NCBI GenBank assembly: GCA_043778255.1
Contig: JAYWGN010000029.1
Coordinates: 1-33,670, forward strand
From: JAYWGN01 sp043778255
GTDB taxonomy: Bacteria > Bacteroidota > Bacteroidia > Chitinophagales > Chitinophagaceae
Direction: 5' to 3'
Length of the DNA: 33,670 nucleotides
The translations under genes were made by a program, and so were the position numbers. Under the pieces are notes generated by a model. The model had not been told where the DNA came from, did no database searches, and worked only from the letters and a program-made list of their open reading frames with translations. Positions 16,007 to 24,784 of this stretch are shown here, piece by piece; the stretch's first letter is position 1; each line of letters opens with the position of its first letter.

Positions 16007-16765
16007 ATGAAAACTATTATCAACTGTTTATTATCAGCCACTTTATTTGCAAGTTGCCTAAGTGGCATACCCAAAGGCAAAAGTAAAGCCATAACCCACG
16101 AAACATTTACTAAGTTACTACAAAAAAATGTAAACGATAAAGGCTTTGTAAATTATAAAGCTTTTATAAAAGATAGTGTGGCACTTAATAACTACTTAAC
16201 GTTATTAAGCAACAATGCACCTGCCAATAGTTGGACAAAAAATGAAAAATTTGCCTACTGGATTAACGCCTACAATGCATTTACCATTAAATTAATAACC
16301 AATAATTATCCTGTAAAAAGTATAAAAGATTTGCAAGGCAACAATGCTGTAATATTTATTAACACTGTATGGGACAAAAAGTTTTTTAAAATTGGTAATA
16401 CCACTATGACTTTGAATACCATAGAGCATAAAATATTACGTAAAAAATTTAATGATTCACGCCTACATTTTGCTATTAACTGTGCTAGTTATAGTTGCCC
16501 CAAGTTACTTAATAGTGCTTATGAAGCAGCTACTATAGATGCCCAGTTAACCCAACAAGCAAAAGACTTTTTGACCGATACGGACAAAAATAAAGTAACT
16601 GCAAGTAACCCGCAATTATCCTACATTTTTAAATGGTTCAATGGTGACTTTACCAAAAATGGAATGACCAAAATTGAATTTATAAATCAATACAGCCCAA
16701 TAAAAATTAATAGTGATGCCAACCTCGATTATATGACCTATAATTGGAACTTAAACGAACAGTAA
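16007..16765 (+). CDS. DUF547 domain lipoprotein
   Basis: 252 residues. The signal MKTIINCLLSATLFASC suggests a lipoprotein anchored at Cys17 (LFASC is a loose lipobox). The DUF547 core is clear: KFAYWINAYNAFTIKL (81-96), TLNTIEHKILR with His141, and LHFAINCASYSCPKL with Cys159 and Cys164. The conserved His and Cys residues suggest a catalytic or metal/redox site, but the family has no firm biochemical function. It is the first of three closely spaced plus-strand genes (gaps of 53 and 43 bases) with an FAD oxidoreductase and a membrane [4Fe-4S] protein, which points to a redox role in the envelope. Confidence 0.88.
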   Translation: MKTIINCLLSATLFASCLSGIPKGKSKAITHETFTKLLQKNVNDKGFVNYKAFIKDSVALNNYLTLLSNNAPANSWTKNEKFAYWINAYNAFTIKLITNNYPVKSIKDLQGNNAVIFINTVWDKKFFKIGNTTMTLNTIEHKILRKKFNDSRLHFAINCASYSCPKLLNSAYEAATIDAQLTQQAKDFLTDTDKNKVTASNPQLSYIFKWFNGDFTKNGMTKIEFINQYSPIKINSDANLDYMTYNWNLNEQ

Positions 16766-16818
16766 TAATAACAATAGCATTTTACCCCAATAATAAAACC
16801 ACCTACTAAACTATACCA

Positions 16819-18105
16819 ATGAGCAATATTGTAATAATAGGCAACGGCATAGCAGGCATTACATGTGCAAGAGAAATACGGAAAGATAGTAAACATAACA
16901 TTACCGTTATAAGTGCCGAGAGCAAATACTTTTATAGCCGTACAGCACTAATGTACATATACATGGGGCATTTAAAGCAAGAACATACACAACCTTACGA
17001 ACCATTTTTTTGGAAAAAAAATAACATTAATTTATTGCAAACTTATGTGCAAAGCATACAGCCCGATACTAACCAAATAACCCTACAAGACGGTACTACA
17101 ATGCCTTACGACTATTTGGTACTCGCCACAGGTAGCAAAAGCAATAAGTTTGGGTGGCCTGGACAAGATTTAAAGGGAGTGCAAGGTTTGTTTAACTTAC
17201 AAGATTTGGATACTATGGAAACCTACACCAAAGGCATACAACATGCCGTAGTAGTTGGTGGCGGACTTATAGGTATTGAAACAGTAGAAATGCTACTGAG
17301 TAGAAATATTAAAGTAACTTTTTTGGTACGTGAAAATAGTTTTTGGAACTTAATAATGCCACCCGAAGAAAGCGAAATGATAAATAAATTAATACACCAC
17401 CATAAGGTAGATTTGCAATTAGAAACAGAACTAAAACAAATTAATGATGATGGTACAGGCCGAGTAGCAAGTATTGTTACTAGCAAAGGCGATACAATAC
17501 CTTGTGGATTTGTGGCACTTACAGTTGGTGTAAGCCCTAATATTGCATTTGTAAAAGATAGCAGCATAGCCACCGATAGAGGTATAATAGTAAACGAATA
17601 CTTTCAAACAAATTACTCCAATGTGTTTGCCATAGGCGATTGTGCTCAATTTGCAACACCACTACCTAATAGGCGACCCATAGAGCAAGTATGGTACACT
17701 GGCAAAATGCATGGCGAAACTGCCGCTAAAAATATAGTTGGAACTCCTACATCCTACCAGCCTGGGCATTGGTTTAATAGTGCTAAATTTTTTGATTTAG
17801 AATATCAAACTTACGGCATTGTAAATGCAAAAAAAACAGATGACGAAGATTGGTATTGGTGGCAAGATGTTAATGGCAAACGAGGCTTTAGAATTGTGTG
17901 GAATATACACACTCAAGTATTTGTTGGGCTCAATACATTTGGTATTCGTATAAGGCACGAGGTATGTAACCAATGGCTTAATAGTAATGCAACTGTACAG
18001 CAAGTTATTAAAGAGTTGGGCAAAGCTAATTTTGATCCTGAATTTTTTACTACTTACGAAACCCAATTTAGCAAAGCGGTACAGCAATACAATGTAATAA
18101 AATAA
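16819..18105 (+). CDS. NAD(P)/FAD-dependent oxidoreductase (nitrite/rubredoxin reductase-like)
   Basis: 428 residues of the pyridine-nucleotide-disulfide oxidoreductase type 2 fold. The FAD-binding GNGIAG lies at 8-13, LATGSKSN at 102-109, the NAD(P)-binding GGGLIG at 147-152, and the second FAD motif NVFAIGDCAQ around 268-277. There is no CxxC redox pair next to either nucleotide motif, so electrons probably leave through a partner protein rather than a disulfide. The C-terminal 100 residues (YWWQDVNGKRGFRIVW and after) are not the usual dimerisation domain. There is no signal peptide, so it is cytoplasmic. The natural partner is likely the membrane ferredoxin protein encoded next. Confidence 0.9.
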   Translation: MSNIVIIGNGIAGITCAREIRKDSKHNITVISAESKYFYSRTALMYIYMGHLKQEHTQPYEPFFWKKNNINLLQTYVQSIQPDTNQITLQDGTTMPYDYLVLATGSKSNKFGWPGQDLKGVQGLFNLQDLDTMETYTKGIQHAVVVGGGLIGIETVEMLLSRNIKVTFLVRENSFWNLIMPPEESEMINKLIHHHKVDLQLETELKQINDDGTGRVASIVTSKGDTIPCGFVALTVGVSPNIAFVKDSSIATDRGIIVNEYFQTNYSNVFAIGDCAQFATPLPNRRPIEQVWYTGKMHGETAAKNIVGTPTSYQPGHWFNSAKFFDLEYQTYGIVNAKKTDDEDWYWWQDVNGKRGFRIVWNIHTQVFVGLNTFGIRIRHEVCNQWLNSNATVQQVIKELGKANFDPEFFTTYETQFSKAVQQYNVIK

Positions 18106-18148
18106 TACTAAACAAAATATCATTTTTTTATAAAAAAAGAATCAAACA

Positions 18149-19726
18149 ATGGATACATCATTATCATTAGCTAACCAACCTGGAAGCACACCAATAAATA
18201 CCAAAATGAAAATTGGGGCAGCACTAGTTGCACTTGCAGCCATAGTATTAATAATGGGTTTATTTAACCAATGGTACAATCCTATATTGTTAAGTATATT
18301 TATTGCTATGGTTAGCTTAGGCAGTGTACTCTATACTAATGGGTTGTATGCCAATACCGAAGCTGGTATAAAAAACAATGGTGTAATGTTTGAAAGCCTT
18401 ACTAATAGAGGCTTGTGGGCTTGGGTATTAGGAATTGTGCTTACAAGTTTTTATGTATTACTCTACTGGTATCCACAGTATTTGGGGTTAAATGCAACAG
18501 GAGAAAATACTGGACTTGTTCGTTTTTTTGACCCCCTAAGTTTTTTCTTAAATGGCCATAAAGCAAGCCAATGGTTTGTATATGGTACATTTTATACTTT
18601 AGCCATATTGCTAATGGGCATTAAGTTTATAATAAAAAACAGGCATAGTAAGTATCAAATTTTTAGAACTTGTTCTATTATGTTTTTTCAAACTGCAATT
18701 GCTTTTTTAATACCTGAGTTTATAGAAAAACTGCATCCTACAAAAGAATATTTTTCGAAAGATATAAAAAATATGTGGCCGCTTAACAGTTATTTTACTG
18801 ATAAGTGGAGTATTGATGGTATGATACATGGTGGCAACATTGGAGCCTTTATGTTAATAATGGGCGTAGCAATGATTTTTGTTATATCGCCTATACTCAC
18901 TTACTTTTATGGCAAACGTTGGTACTGTAGTTGGGTGTGTGGCTGTGGTGGCTTAGCCGAAACAGCCGGCGACCCCTTTAGGCAATTGAGCAGCAAAAGC
19001 TTAACAGCTTGGAAAATAGAACGATGGATGATACATATAGTACTAGCATTAGTAACCGTTATTACTATTGCAGTTTTGTACAGCCTGTTTTACGATAACC
19101 CTACTACATATTGGTTAAATAAAAATACATTTTCGTATGGTGTTATTATTTTCTTTAGCATTTTATTAGCAGTTGGTTTGATCAAAAGAAAAACCTTGTT
19201 TGCCAATTTTGATAAAAAAGCCTACATAATTTCAATATCTATTATAGTGTTTACAGTATTATGTATAACTAATGTATTACTAAGTAATGGTCGCAATGTA
19301 TTGTTTATGGATGCTGGTACTTTAAGGCAATGGTATGGCTTTTTTATTGGTTCAGTATTTAGCGGTGTAATTGGTGTTGGTTTTTACCCAATTATGGGTA
19401 CAAGAGTTTGGTGTAGGTTTGGTTGCCCAATGGCCGCCATACTAGGCTTACAACAAAAGTTATTTAGTAGGTTTCGCATTACTACTAACGGTAGCCAATG
19501 TATAAGCTGCGGCAATTGTAGTACCTACTGCGAAATGGGTATTGATGTAAGGGCTTACGCCCAAAAAGGTATGGATATTGTACGTAGTAGTTGTGTAGGC
19601 TGTGGTATATGTAGTGCCGTATGCCCAAGGGGTGTACTAAAGCTAGAAAACGGCCCAGAAAGTACCAAAAAGTTAGAAGGCCCAATACAGTATAGTGGTG
19701 GAGAGTTTGTAGTGGATAAAAATTAA
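18149..19726 (+). CDS. Polytopic membrane [4Fe-4S] protein, NapH/NosR/RdxA-like
   Basis: 525 residues with about ten membrane segments. WYCSWVCGCGG (Cys260, Cys264, Cys266) and WCRFGCP (Cys422, Cys426) correspond to the paired CxxxC(P) motifs of NapH/NosR-type proteins, although the first lacks the usual Pro. The C-terminal soluble domain has two ferredoxin-type clusters: CISCGNCSTYC (Cys451, 454, 457, 461) and CVGCGICSAVC (Cys482, 485, 488, 492), the second ending CP as usual. It should move electrons across or along the inner membrane, probably from the FAD enzyme encoded 43 bases upstream. The final acceptor is not apparent; no nos, nap or cytochrome oxidase assembly gene is close. Confidence 0.9.
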   Translation: MDTSLSLANQPGSTPINTKMKIGAALVALAAIVLIMGLFNQWYNPILLSIFIAMVSLGSVLYTNGLYANTEAGIKNNGVMFESLTNRGLWAWVLGIVLTSFYVLLYWYPQYLGLNATGENTGLVRFFDPLSFFLNGHKASQWFVYGTFYTLAILLMGIKFIIKNRHSKYQIFRTCSIMFFQTAIAFLIPEFIEKLHPTKEYFSKDIKNMWPLNSYFTDKWSIDGMIHGGNIGAFMLIMGVAMIFVISPILTYFYGKRWYCSWVCGCGGLAETAGDPFRQLSSKSLTAWKIERWMIHIVLALVTVITIAVLYSLFYDNPTTYWLNKNTFSYGVIIFFSILLAVGLIKRKTLFANFDKKAYIISISIIVFTVLCITNVLLSNGRNVLFMDAGTLRQWYGFFIGSVFSGVIGVGFYPIMGTRVWCRFGCPMAAILGLQQKLFSRFRITTNGSQCISCGNCSTYCEMGIDVRAYAQKGMDIVRSSCVGCGICSAVCPRGVLKLENGPESTKKLEGPIQYSGGEFVVDKN

Positions 19727-19858
19727 ACTTGAAAAAATTAAGCAATTAATAATAAATGAATGGTTGCCAAACTTTAAAGAATAAAAGAATTGGCTGCAAT
19801 TTTATAGGTCATATAAATATTAATAGCTCTATAATTAAAGGCATTTAACCATAGTAAC

Positions 19859-19866
19859 TATATTTG
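19859..19866 (+). promoter_or_regulatory. Candidate -7 element directly before purM
   Basis: TATATTTG is a perfect TAnnTTTG match whose last base is only 5 bases before the purM ATG. If used, transcription would begin at or beside the start codon. No TTG -33 box is visible at the normal spacing, so the site is supported by the -7 alone. The rest of the 145-base gap from 19727 is AT-rich and shows no riboswitch that I recognise. Confidence 0.5.
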
Positions 19867-19871
19867 CAATT

Positions 19872-21032
19872 ATGAGTTTATATGACCAACGTGGTGTATC
19901 AGCACAAAAAGAAGATGTACATGCTGCCATAAAAAATATGGATAAGGGATTGTATAATAATACATTTTGCAAAATACTACCCGACTACTTAACTAATAGC
20001 GACAATCACTGTACCATAATGCATGCCGATACGGCAGGTACAAAATCAATAATAGCATACCTATATTGGAAACAAACTGGCGACCTAGCAGTATGGAAAA
20101 ATATAGCCCAAGATGCTATGGTAATGAATATTGATGATATGATTTGTAGTGGTGCTACTAACAACTTTATACTATCATCAACAATTGCCCGTAATAAAAA
20201 TGTAATAAATGCCGATGTATTAAGTGCTGTAATTAACGGTTGTAATGAAATAATAAACGAATGGAAAAAGTATGGTATTACTATACACCATGCCGGTGGC
20301 GAAACCGCCGATGTAGGCGACGTTGTACGTACAATCGATGTAGGTTATACTGCCATGGCAAGGTTACCCAAAAGCGATGTTGTACTTATAAAACCACAGC
20401 CTGGTAATGTAATAGTTGGCTTTGCTAGTTACGGACAAGCAACCTACGAAACCGCCTACAACAGTGGCATTGGTTGCAATGGGCTAACAAGTGCAAGGCA
20501 CGATATACTGAGCAAATATTACCAAACTAATTACCCCGAAAGCTATGACACTACCTTAAGTGATGCAGTAACTTATATTGGTAAACATTTGCTAACCGAT
20601 GCAGGTGAAAATGGATTAAATATAGGACAAATGCTACTGTCGCCTACTCGAACTTATGCACCTATTATAAAAGAAATACTGGCTAATTATGCTGAGGCTA
20701 TTAATGGTATAATACATAGCACTGGTGGTGGACAAACAAAGTGTATGAAATTTATAAATGAGCCAGTTACGGTTATAAAAAATAATCTTTTTGAGCCACC
20801 TACTATATTTAAACTAATACAACAGGCAAGTAAGGTTGACTATAAAGAAATGTACCAAGTATTTAATATGGGCCAAAGGTTAGAAATATATACCGATGAA
20901 AAAACGGCACAACATTTAATTGCTATTGGAGCAAAATATAATGTAGCTGCAAAAGTTATAGGGCATATAAAAGCTAGTACTAGTAAGGCTTTGCAAATAA
21001 TAACCCCAATTGGCGAAGTACTTAATTTTTAA
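19872..21032 (+). CDS. purM: Phosphoribosylformylglycinamidine cyclo-ligase (AIR synthase), Bacteroidota form
   Basis: 386 residues. Closes the imidazole ring of purines: FGAM + ATP to AIR. The opening SLYDQRGVSAQKEDVHAAI, then MHADTAGTKS, AQDAMVMNIDDMICSGA and HHAGGETADVGDVVRTIDVG are those of the longer PurM variant of Bacteroidota, which differs from the roughly 345-residue E. coli protein. Later SDAVTYIGKHLLTDAGE and HSTGGGQTKCMKF complete the AIRS C-terminal domain. It stands alone, away from other pur genes. Its 3' end overlaps the convergent GT-C-like gene by 11 bases. Confidence 0.92.
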   Translation: MSLYDQRGVSAQKEDVHAAIKNMDKGLYNNTFCKILPDYLTNSDNHCTIMHADTAGTKSIIAYLYWKQTGDLAVWKNIAQDAMVMNIDDMICSGATNNFILSSTIARNKNVINADVLSAVINGCNEIINEWKKYGITIHHAGGETADVGDVVRTIDVGYTAMARLPKSDVVLIKPQPGNVIVGFASYGQATYETAYNSGIGCNGLTSARHDILSKYYQTNYPESYDTTLSDAVTYIGKHLLTDAGENGLNIGQMLLSPTRTYAPIIKEILANYAEAINGIIHSTGGGQTKCMKFINEPVTVIKNNLFEPPTIFKLIQQASKVDYKEMYQVFNMGQRLEIYTDEKTAQHLIAIGAKYNVAAKVIGHIKASTSKALQIITPIGEVLNF

Positions 21033-22569
21033 TATAGAGTATAATAGTAGAGTCAATTAGTATTTTTTTACTGTACACTTTTTCAATATTCTTATACATT
21101 TTTGTACTGTCATTTACTATTATATAAGTTACAGTATACTTTTTCAAATCATTTTGTAAAGCAATTGAATCAGTTTTATAACTTATTACTCCCCCAACTT
21201 TTTTTAATTTATTTATCCATGCTACTCCATTATATTCCGATGCAGTTTCTGTTACATAATTAAGTGGTGTATCGGTAGTTTTTATGGTATTAAGTACTTT
21301 GCAAATTTTTGCAGTGGCTACACTCTCCGCATTATTTTTGTACCTATAAGCATCAATTCCCCAACGTACAAATATGTAACTGCATAGTGAAAGCATAATA
21401 ATTTGGAAGTATATTTTTTTTAATAACCTATCGGTTAAAAAATTATTGGCAACATAAACAATACCAATGTAAAAAGCTACATAGCTATAAAGCAAATAAC
21501 GGTACTCAACAAAAAACAGTATGTACCCTAAAGCAAAAAGTAAACCACTACTTATAATTAAAGATAGATTGCCCCCAATATTTTTTTTGTAATACCATAC
21601 TAGCAAAGCACTTAACATAATAATATACATACCATACCTTGGCGATGTGTTAACGTATTTAATAAATTGCAAACATTTTTGTGGTAATTGTTTTATTTTA
21701 CTACTAGTAAATAACGATTGCTGGGCTAATAATTCTTTTGAATTTAAGTGTGTAGTTACATTATCCCAAGGTGTATAGTTATAAGGCTTAGGTAGTATAA
21801 ATGGCATGGTATCCAATACATGTTTTACTGTGCCTGTTTTGTATATGTAGTTGTTGTATATTGATGTTTCGGATAAGGTAAACCTACCATACTGAGTACG
21901 TAATGCAAAGCCCCAACCTGTTAATAGTATAAGAAGTAGTGCAATATTTTTAACTACTATTTTTATTGATATTTTTTGGTTAACAACAAAGCTTCGTACT
22001 AATAAAAAAATAGTAAGTAGTATAAAATAAAACAAACCATAGCTTTTTGCAAAGTATAAAAAACTTGCATTACCCACCAACCAATAACTAGTAAATAGCT
22101 TATTAGTAAGTACACAATAAAGTAAACACATACATGCTAGTAAAAACAATACATCAGCATTAAGCTGTACCATACACCAAATGCTTACCACAAAGCCAAA
22201 GCTACAACTCGCCACTATATTTAAGTATTGTTGTATATGCAATGCAGTGAGTAGTTTGTAAAATAGTAAAACGGATACAAGCCCAATACACAAATTAGTA
22301 AGTTCAAATGCAATAATGCCATTACTACAAACCAAATACAATGGAAGAAGTACAATACTCAATAACCCCGACCAGTAACCATTAAGTAGTGATAACAAGT
22401 TGCCATTAGTTATTTGTTCAGTTATAGTAAGGTAAGCAAAAGCATCGGCATCGTAACTATGGCTAAAGTAAAAAAAGCTACTTACAGCAAAGCATACATA
22501 ACTTAATACAAGTGTGTAGAGTGGTATTGTATGTTGTTTTTGCACTTGTATAAAGATAAGTATAACCAA
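21022..22569 (-). CDS. GT-C-like polytopic membrane protein (GT39-like glycosyltransferase)
   Basis: About 515 residues with roughly ten to twelve membrane segments and a small soluble C-terminal domain (about 420-515). The first extracytoplasmic loop has SHSYDADAFAYLTI, where Asp40-Ala-Asp42 sits where GT-C enzymes keep their acidic catalytic motif. AKSYGLFYFILLTI and EYRYLLYSY also fit. Donor and acceptor are unknown. The listed start is the TTG at 22569, but the frame is open 14 codons further; an ATT at 22599 would give INYIKILLYN as N-terminus. Its last codons overlap the 3' end of purM on the other strand. Confidence 0.72.
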   Translation of the reverse strand: MVILIFIQVQKQHTIPLYTLVLSYVCFAVSSFFYFSHSYDADAFAYLTITEQITNGNLLSLLNGYWSGLLSIVLLPLYLVCSNGIIAFELTNLCIGLVSVLLFYKLLTALHIQQYLNIVASCSFGFVVSIWCMVQLNADVLFLLACMCLLYCVLTNKLFTSYWLVGNASFLYFAKSYGLFYFILLTIFLLVRSFVVNQKISIKIVVKNIALLLILLTGWGFALRTQYGRFTLSETSIYNNYIYKTGTVKHVLDTMPFILPKPYNYTPWDNVTTHLNSKELLAQQSLFTSSKIKQLPQKCLQFIKYVNTSPRYGMYIIMLSALLVWYYKKNIGGNLSLIISSGLLFALGYILFFVEYRYLLYSYVAFYIGIVYVANNFLTDRLLKKIYFQIIMLSLCSYIFVRWGIDAYRYKNNAESVATAKICKVLNTIKTTDTPLNYVTETASEYNGVAWINKLKKVGGVISYKTDSIALQNDLKKYTVTYIIVNDSTKMYKNIEKVYSKKILIDSTIILYIKN

Positions 22570-22742
22570 ATTGTATAGTAGTATTTTTATGTAGTTAATA
22601 TTTTGCCTTTCCTATTTTATTTCATTACCACTGCCTTTTATTTTTATAAATATTAAGTGCTGTTTAAGCTAGTAATTACTAAATTTACCAAAAACTTTAA
22701 AAGTCATTAATAACATAAAACCTAAATAAGAAACTATAACAA

Positions 22743-24008
22743 ATGACAGAAAAACTGTTGCAATTTATTTGGAAGTTTAAATACTATAATACCATTAGCT
22801 TAACCACTGTAACTGGCGAACCCATTATTGTGTTGCAACAGGGTACACATAACACTAACCAAGGCCCTGACTTTTTAAATGCTAAAATAAAAATTGGTAA
22901 TACTATATTAGTTGGTAATATAGAACTGCATTTGCGAAGCACCGATTGGTATGCACACCAACACCAAACCGATACTAACTACCACAATATAATACTACAT
23001 GTAGTATGGCAGCACAATACCAACACTACTGTAATACACCAATACCCAGTGTTGGAACTACAACAATATATAAGTAAACTCATGTTGGTACAATATGAAG
23101 CCCTTATGGATAAACACCAGTTTATACCATGCGAAACCCAAATAAAAAATTATAGCACACTCGGTTTCAATGGTTGGAAAGATAGATTATTGCTTGAAAG
23201 ATTACAACAAAAAACAACCGCTATATTACAAACCCTTCAACATAATAACGGTAATTGGGAAGAAACATTTTGGCAAAAACTTGCCCGTAACTTTGGCTTA
23301 AAAGCAAATGCCGATGCTTTTGAAAATATGGCCATACATACACCTGCATTGGTATTAGCCAAAAATAAATTGAGCCAAATAAAAATTGAAAGCTTATTGC
23401 TAGGGCAGGCAAATATGCTTAACGGTAACTATACCGATGACTATGCAATATTATTGCAAAAAGAATATGTGTACTTAAAGCAAAAGTACAATTTGAAGCC
23501 AAGTGTGTTTCCTACTTTATATTTAAGAATGCGACCCTATGCATTCCCTACTATACGTTTATCGCAATTGGCTACTCTTATATATGGTGCCAACAAATTA
23601 TTTAGTAAAGTGTTGGAGTGCCAAACCTACAAAGCATTACAGCAATTGCTAGTATGCAAAACTAACGATTACTGGCACTACCATTATAAGCTCGATGATG
23701 AGGTAACTGCATACAACGAAAAATATTTGGGTGAGGATATGCAACACAATATTATTATAAATACTATAGCACCAATATTATTTGCTTATGGTATTTATAA
23801 AAATGAGGAGACCTATAAACAAAAAGCTTTGCTGTGGTTGGAGCAAATACCAACCGAAAATAATACAATTGTAAAAGGCTTTAGGGCTATTGAAATAAAA
23901 ACTAAAACGGCTGCCGATTCACAAGCTTTAATACAACTTAAAAATAATTATTGTACTCACAAACGATGCTTGGAATGTGCTGTGGGTGTAGGTTTGCTTA
24001 AGCACTAA
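22743..24008 (+). CDS. DUF2851 family protein
   Basis: 421 residues. A Bacteroidota-typical family without a proven function. The conserved N-terminal block is visible: NQGPDFLNAKIKIG (Asp43), GNIELHLRSTDW (Glu61, His63) and HQTDTNYHNIILHVVW. The spacing Asp-x17-Glu-x-His resembles the catalytic core of PD-(D/E)XK nuclease-like folds; this is my inference. The C-terminus ends YCTHKRCLECAVGVGLL, where three Cys and a His could bind a metal. There is no signal peptide or membrane segment, so it is probably cytoplasmic. The upstream gap (22570-22742) shows no perfect promoter; TAAATTTA near 22679 is a weak candidate. Confidence 0.88.
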   Translation: MTEKLLQFIWKFKYYNTISLTTVTGEPIIVLQQGTHNTNQGPDFLNAKIKIGNTILVGNIELHLRSTDWYAHQHQTDTNYHNIILHVVWQHNTNTTVIHQYPVLELQQYISKLMLVQYEALMDKHQFIPCETQIKNYSTLGFNGWKDRLLLERLQQKTTAILQTLQHNNGNWEETFWQKLARNFGLKANADAFENMAIHTPALVLAKNKLSQIKIESLLLGQANMLNGNYTDDYAILLQKEYVYLKQKYNLKPSVFPTLYLRMRPYAFPTIRLSQLATLIYGANKLFSKVLECQTYKALQQLLVCKTNDYWHYHYKLDDEVTAYNEKYLGEDMQHNIIINTIAPILFAYGIYKNEETYKQKALLWLEQIPTENNTIVKGFRAIEIKTKTAADSQALIQLKNNYCTHKRCLECAVGVGLLKH

Positions 24009-24044
24009 CAAATGCATTTTGGCATAGCCAAGTATAAAATAAAA

Positions 24045-24746
24045 CTATAAATTAGCTTTAATACTTGCTGCTAATAATGTAGCCCACTTAGCATACTCCA
24101 AGCCACTGGGGTGTAAGCCATCGTTAGCTACTAATGCAGTGTTGGTAGTGGCTTGGCGGGTACTTGGGGTAATGTTAATATATTGTACACCCATTTGTAA
24201 TGCTATGGTATTATTAATGCTATTAAAGCTATCAATTTCTTTTGCTATTTGCATTTTATTTTGGCCGTTGGCAAATGGTGTGCAACTCCAATCGGGTATT
24301 GATAGTACGGTTACGTGGTTTTTAATACTACCTGCATAGCCAATTGCTTTGGTAAGTAGGGTGGTAAACTGTGTAGTATATTCGGCATAGCTACGGCCTT
24401 GGTATTGGTTGTTAACACCTATAAGCAAGGTTACTATATCGTACTTGGGTAAGGGTGGTGTATAGTTTTGCAAACCCGTTAGTAGGTTGCCCGTTGTCCA
24501 GCCTGTTACTGCTATGTACTCGGGTTTATATAGGAGTATATCTTGTGGTTTTAGTACTTGTATAGTTTGGCTAGCAAACCTTTCCGTTTCCAATACGGAT
24601 TGGCCAATGGTATAGGAGTCGCCGAGTGCCAACCAAGTTTTTAGCGTATAAGGTTGGCTATAGCTTACTGGTACTTTTGCTTTAGTACATGCTATTAACC
24701 CTACTAAAGTGGCAACTACTCCAATACAAAATATATACTTTATCAT
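24045..24746 (-). CDS. SGNH/GDSL hydrolase, lipoprotein
   Basis: 233 residues. The signal ends LIAC, giving a lipid anchor at Cys20. The SGNH blocks are complete: LALGDSYTIG (Ser44, block I), the glycine near GWTTGN (block II), LLIGVNNQ (Asn112, block III), and VANDGLHPSG with Asp209 and His212 (block V). It should be an esterase or lipase acting in the periplasm or at the surface; the substrate is unknown. It lies 38 bases downstream of the amino-acid permease on the same strand, so the two may be co-transcribed, though their functions are not obviously linked. Confidence 0.9.
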   Translation of the reverse strand: MIKYIFCIGVVATLVGLIACTKAKVPVSYSQPYTLKTWLALGDSYTIGQSVLETERFASQTIQVLKPQDILLYKPEYIAVTGWTTGNLLTGLQNYTPPLPKYDIVTLLIGVNNQYQGRSYAEYTTQFTTLLTKAIGYAGSIKNHVTVLSIPDWSCTPFANGQNKMQIAKEIDSFNSINNTIALQMGVQYINITPSTRQATTNTALVANDGLHPSGLEYAKWATLLAASIKANL

Positions 24747-24784
24747 ATCACTTTTACTTACGTTGTAGTAGGTTATTTGGTTTA

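Noticed and set aside
16007..19726. Arsenosugar-type or denitrification (nos/nap) cluster
   Set aside because: DUF547 and NapH/NosR-like proteins can occur in such clusters, but no arsS, arsM, nosZ, napA or TIGR04283-type gene is present here.
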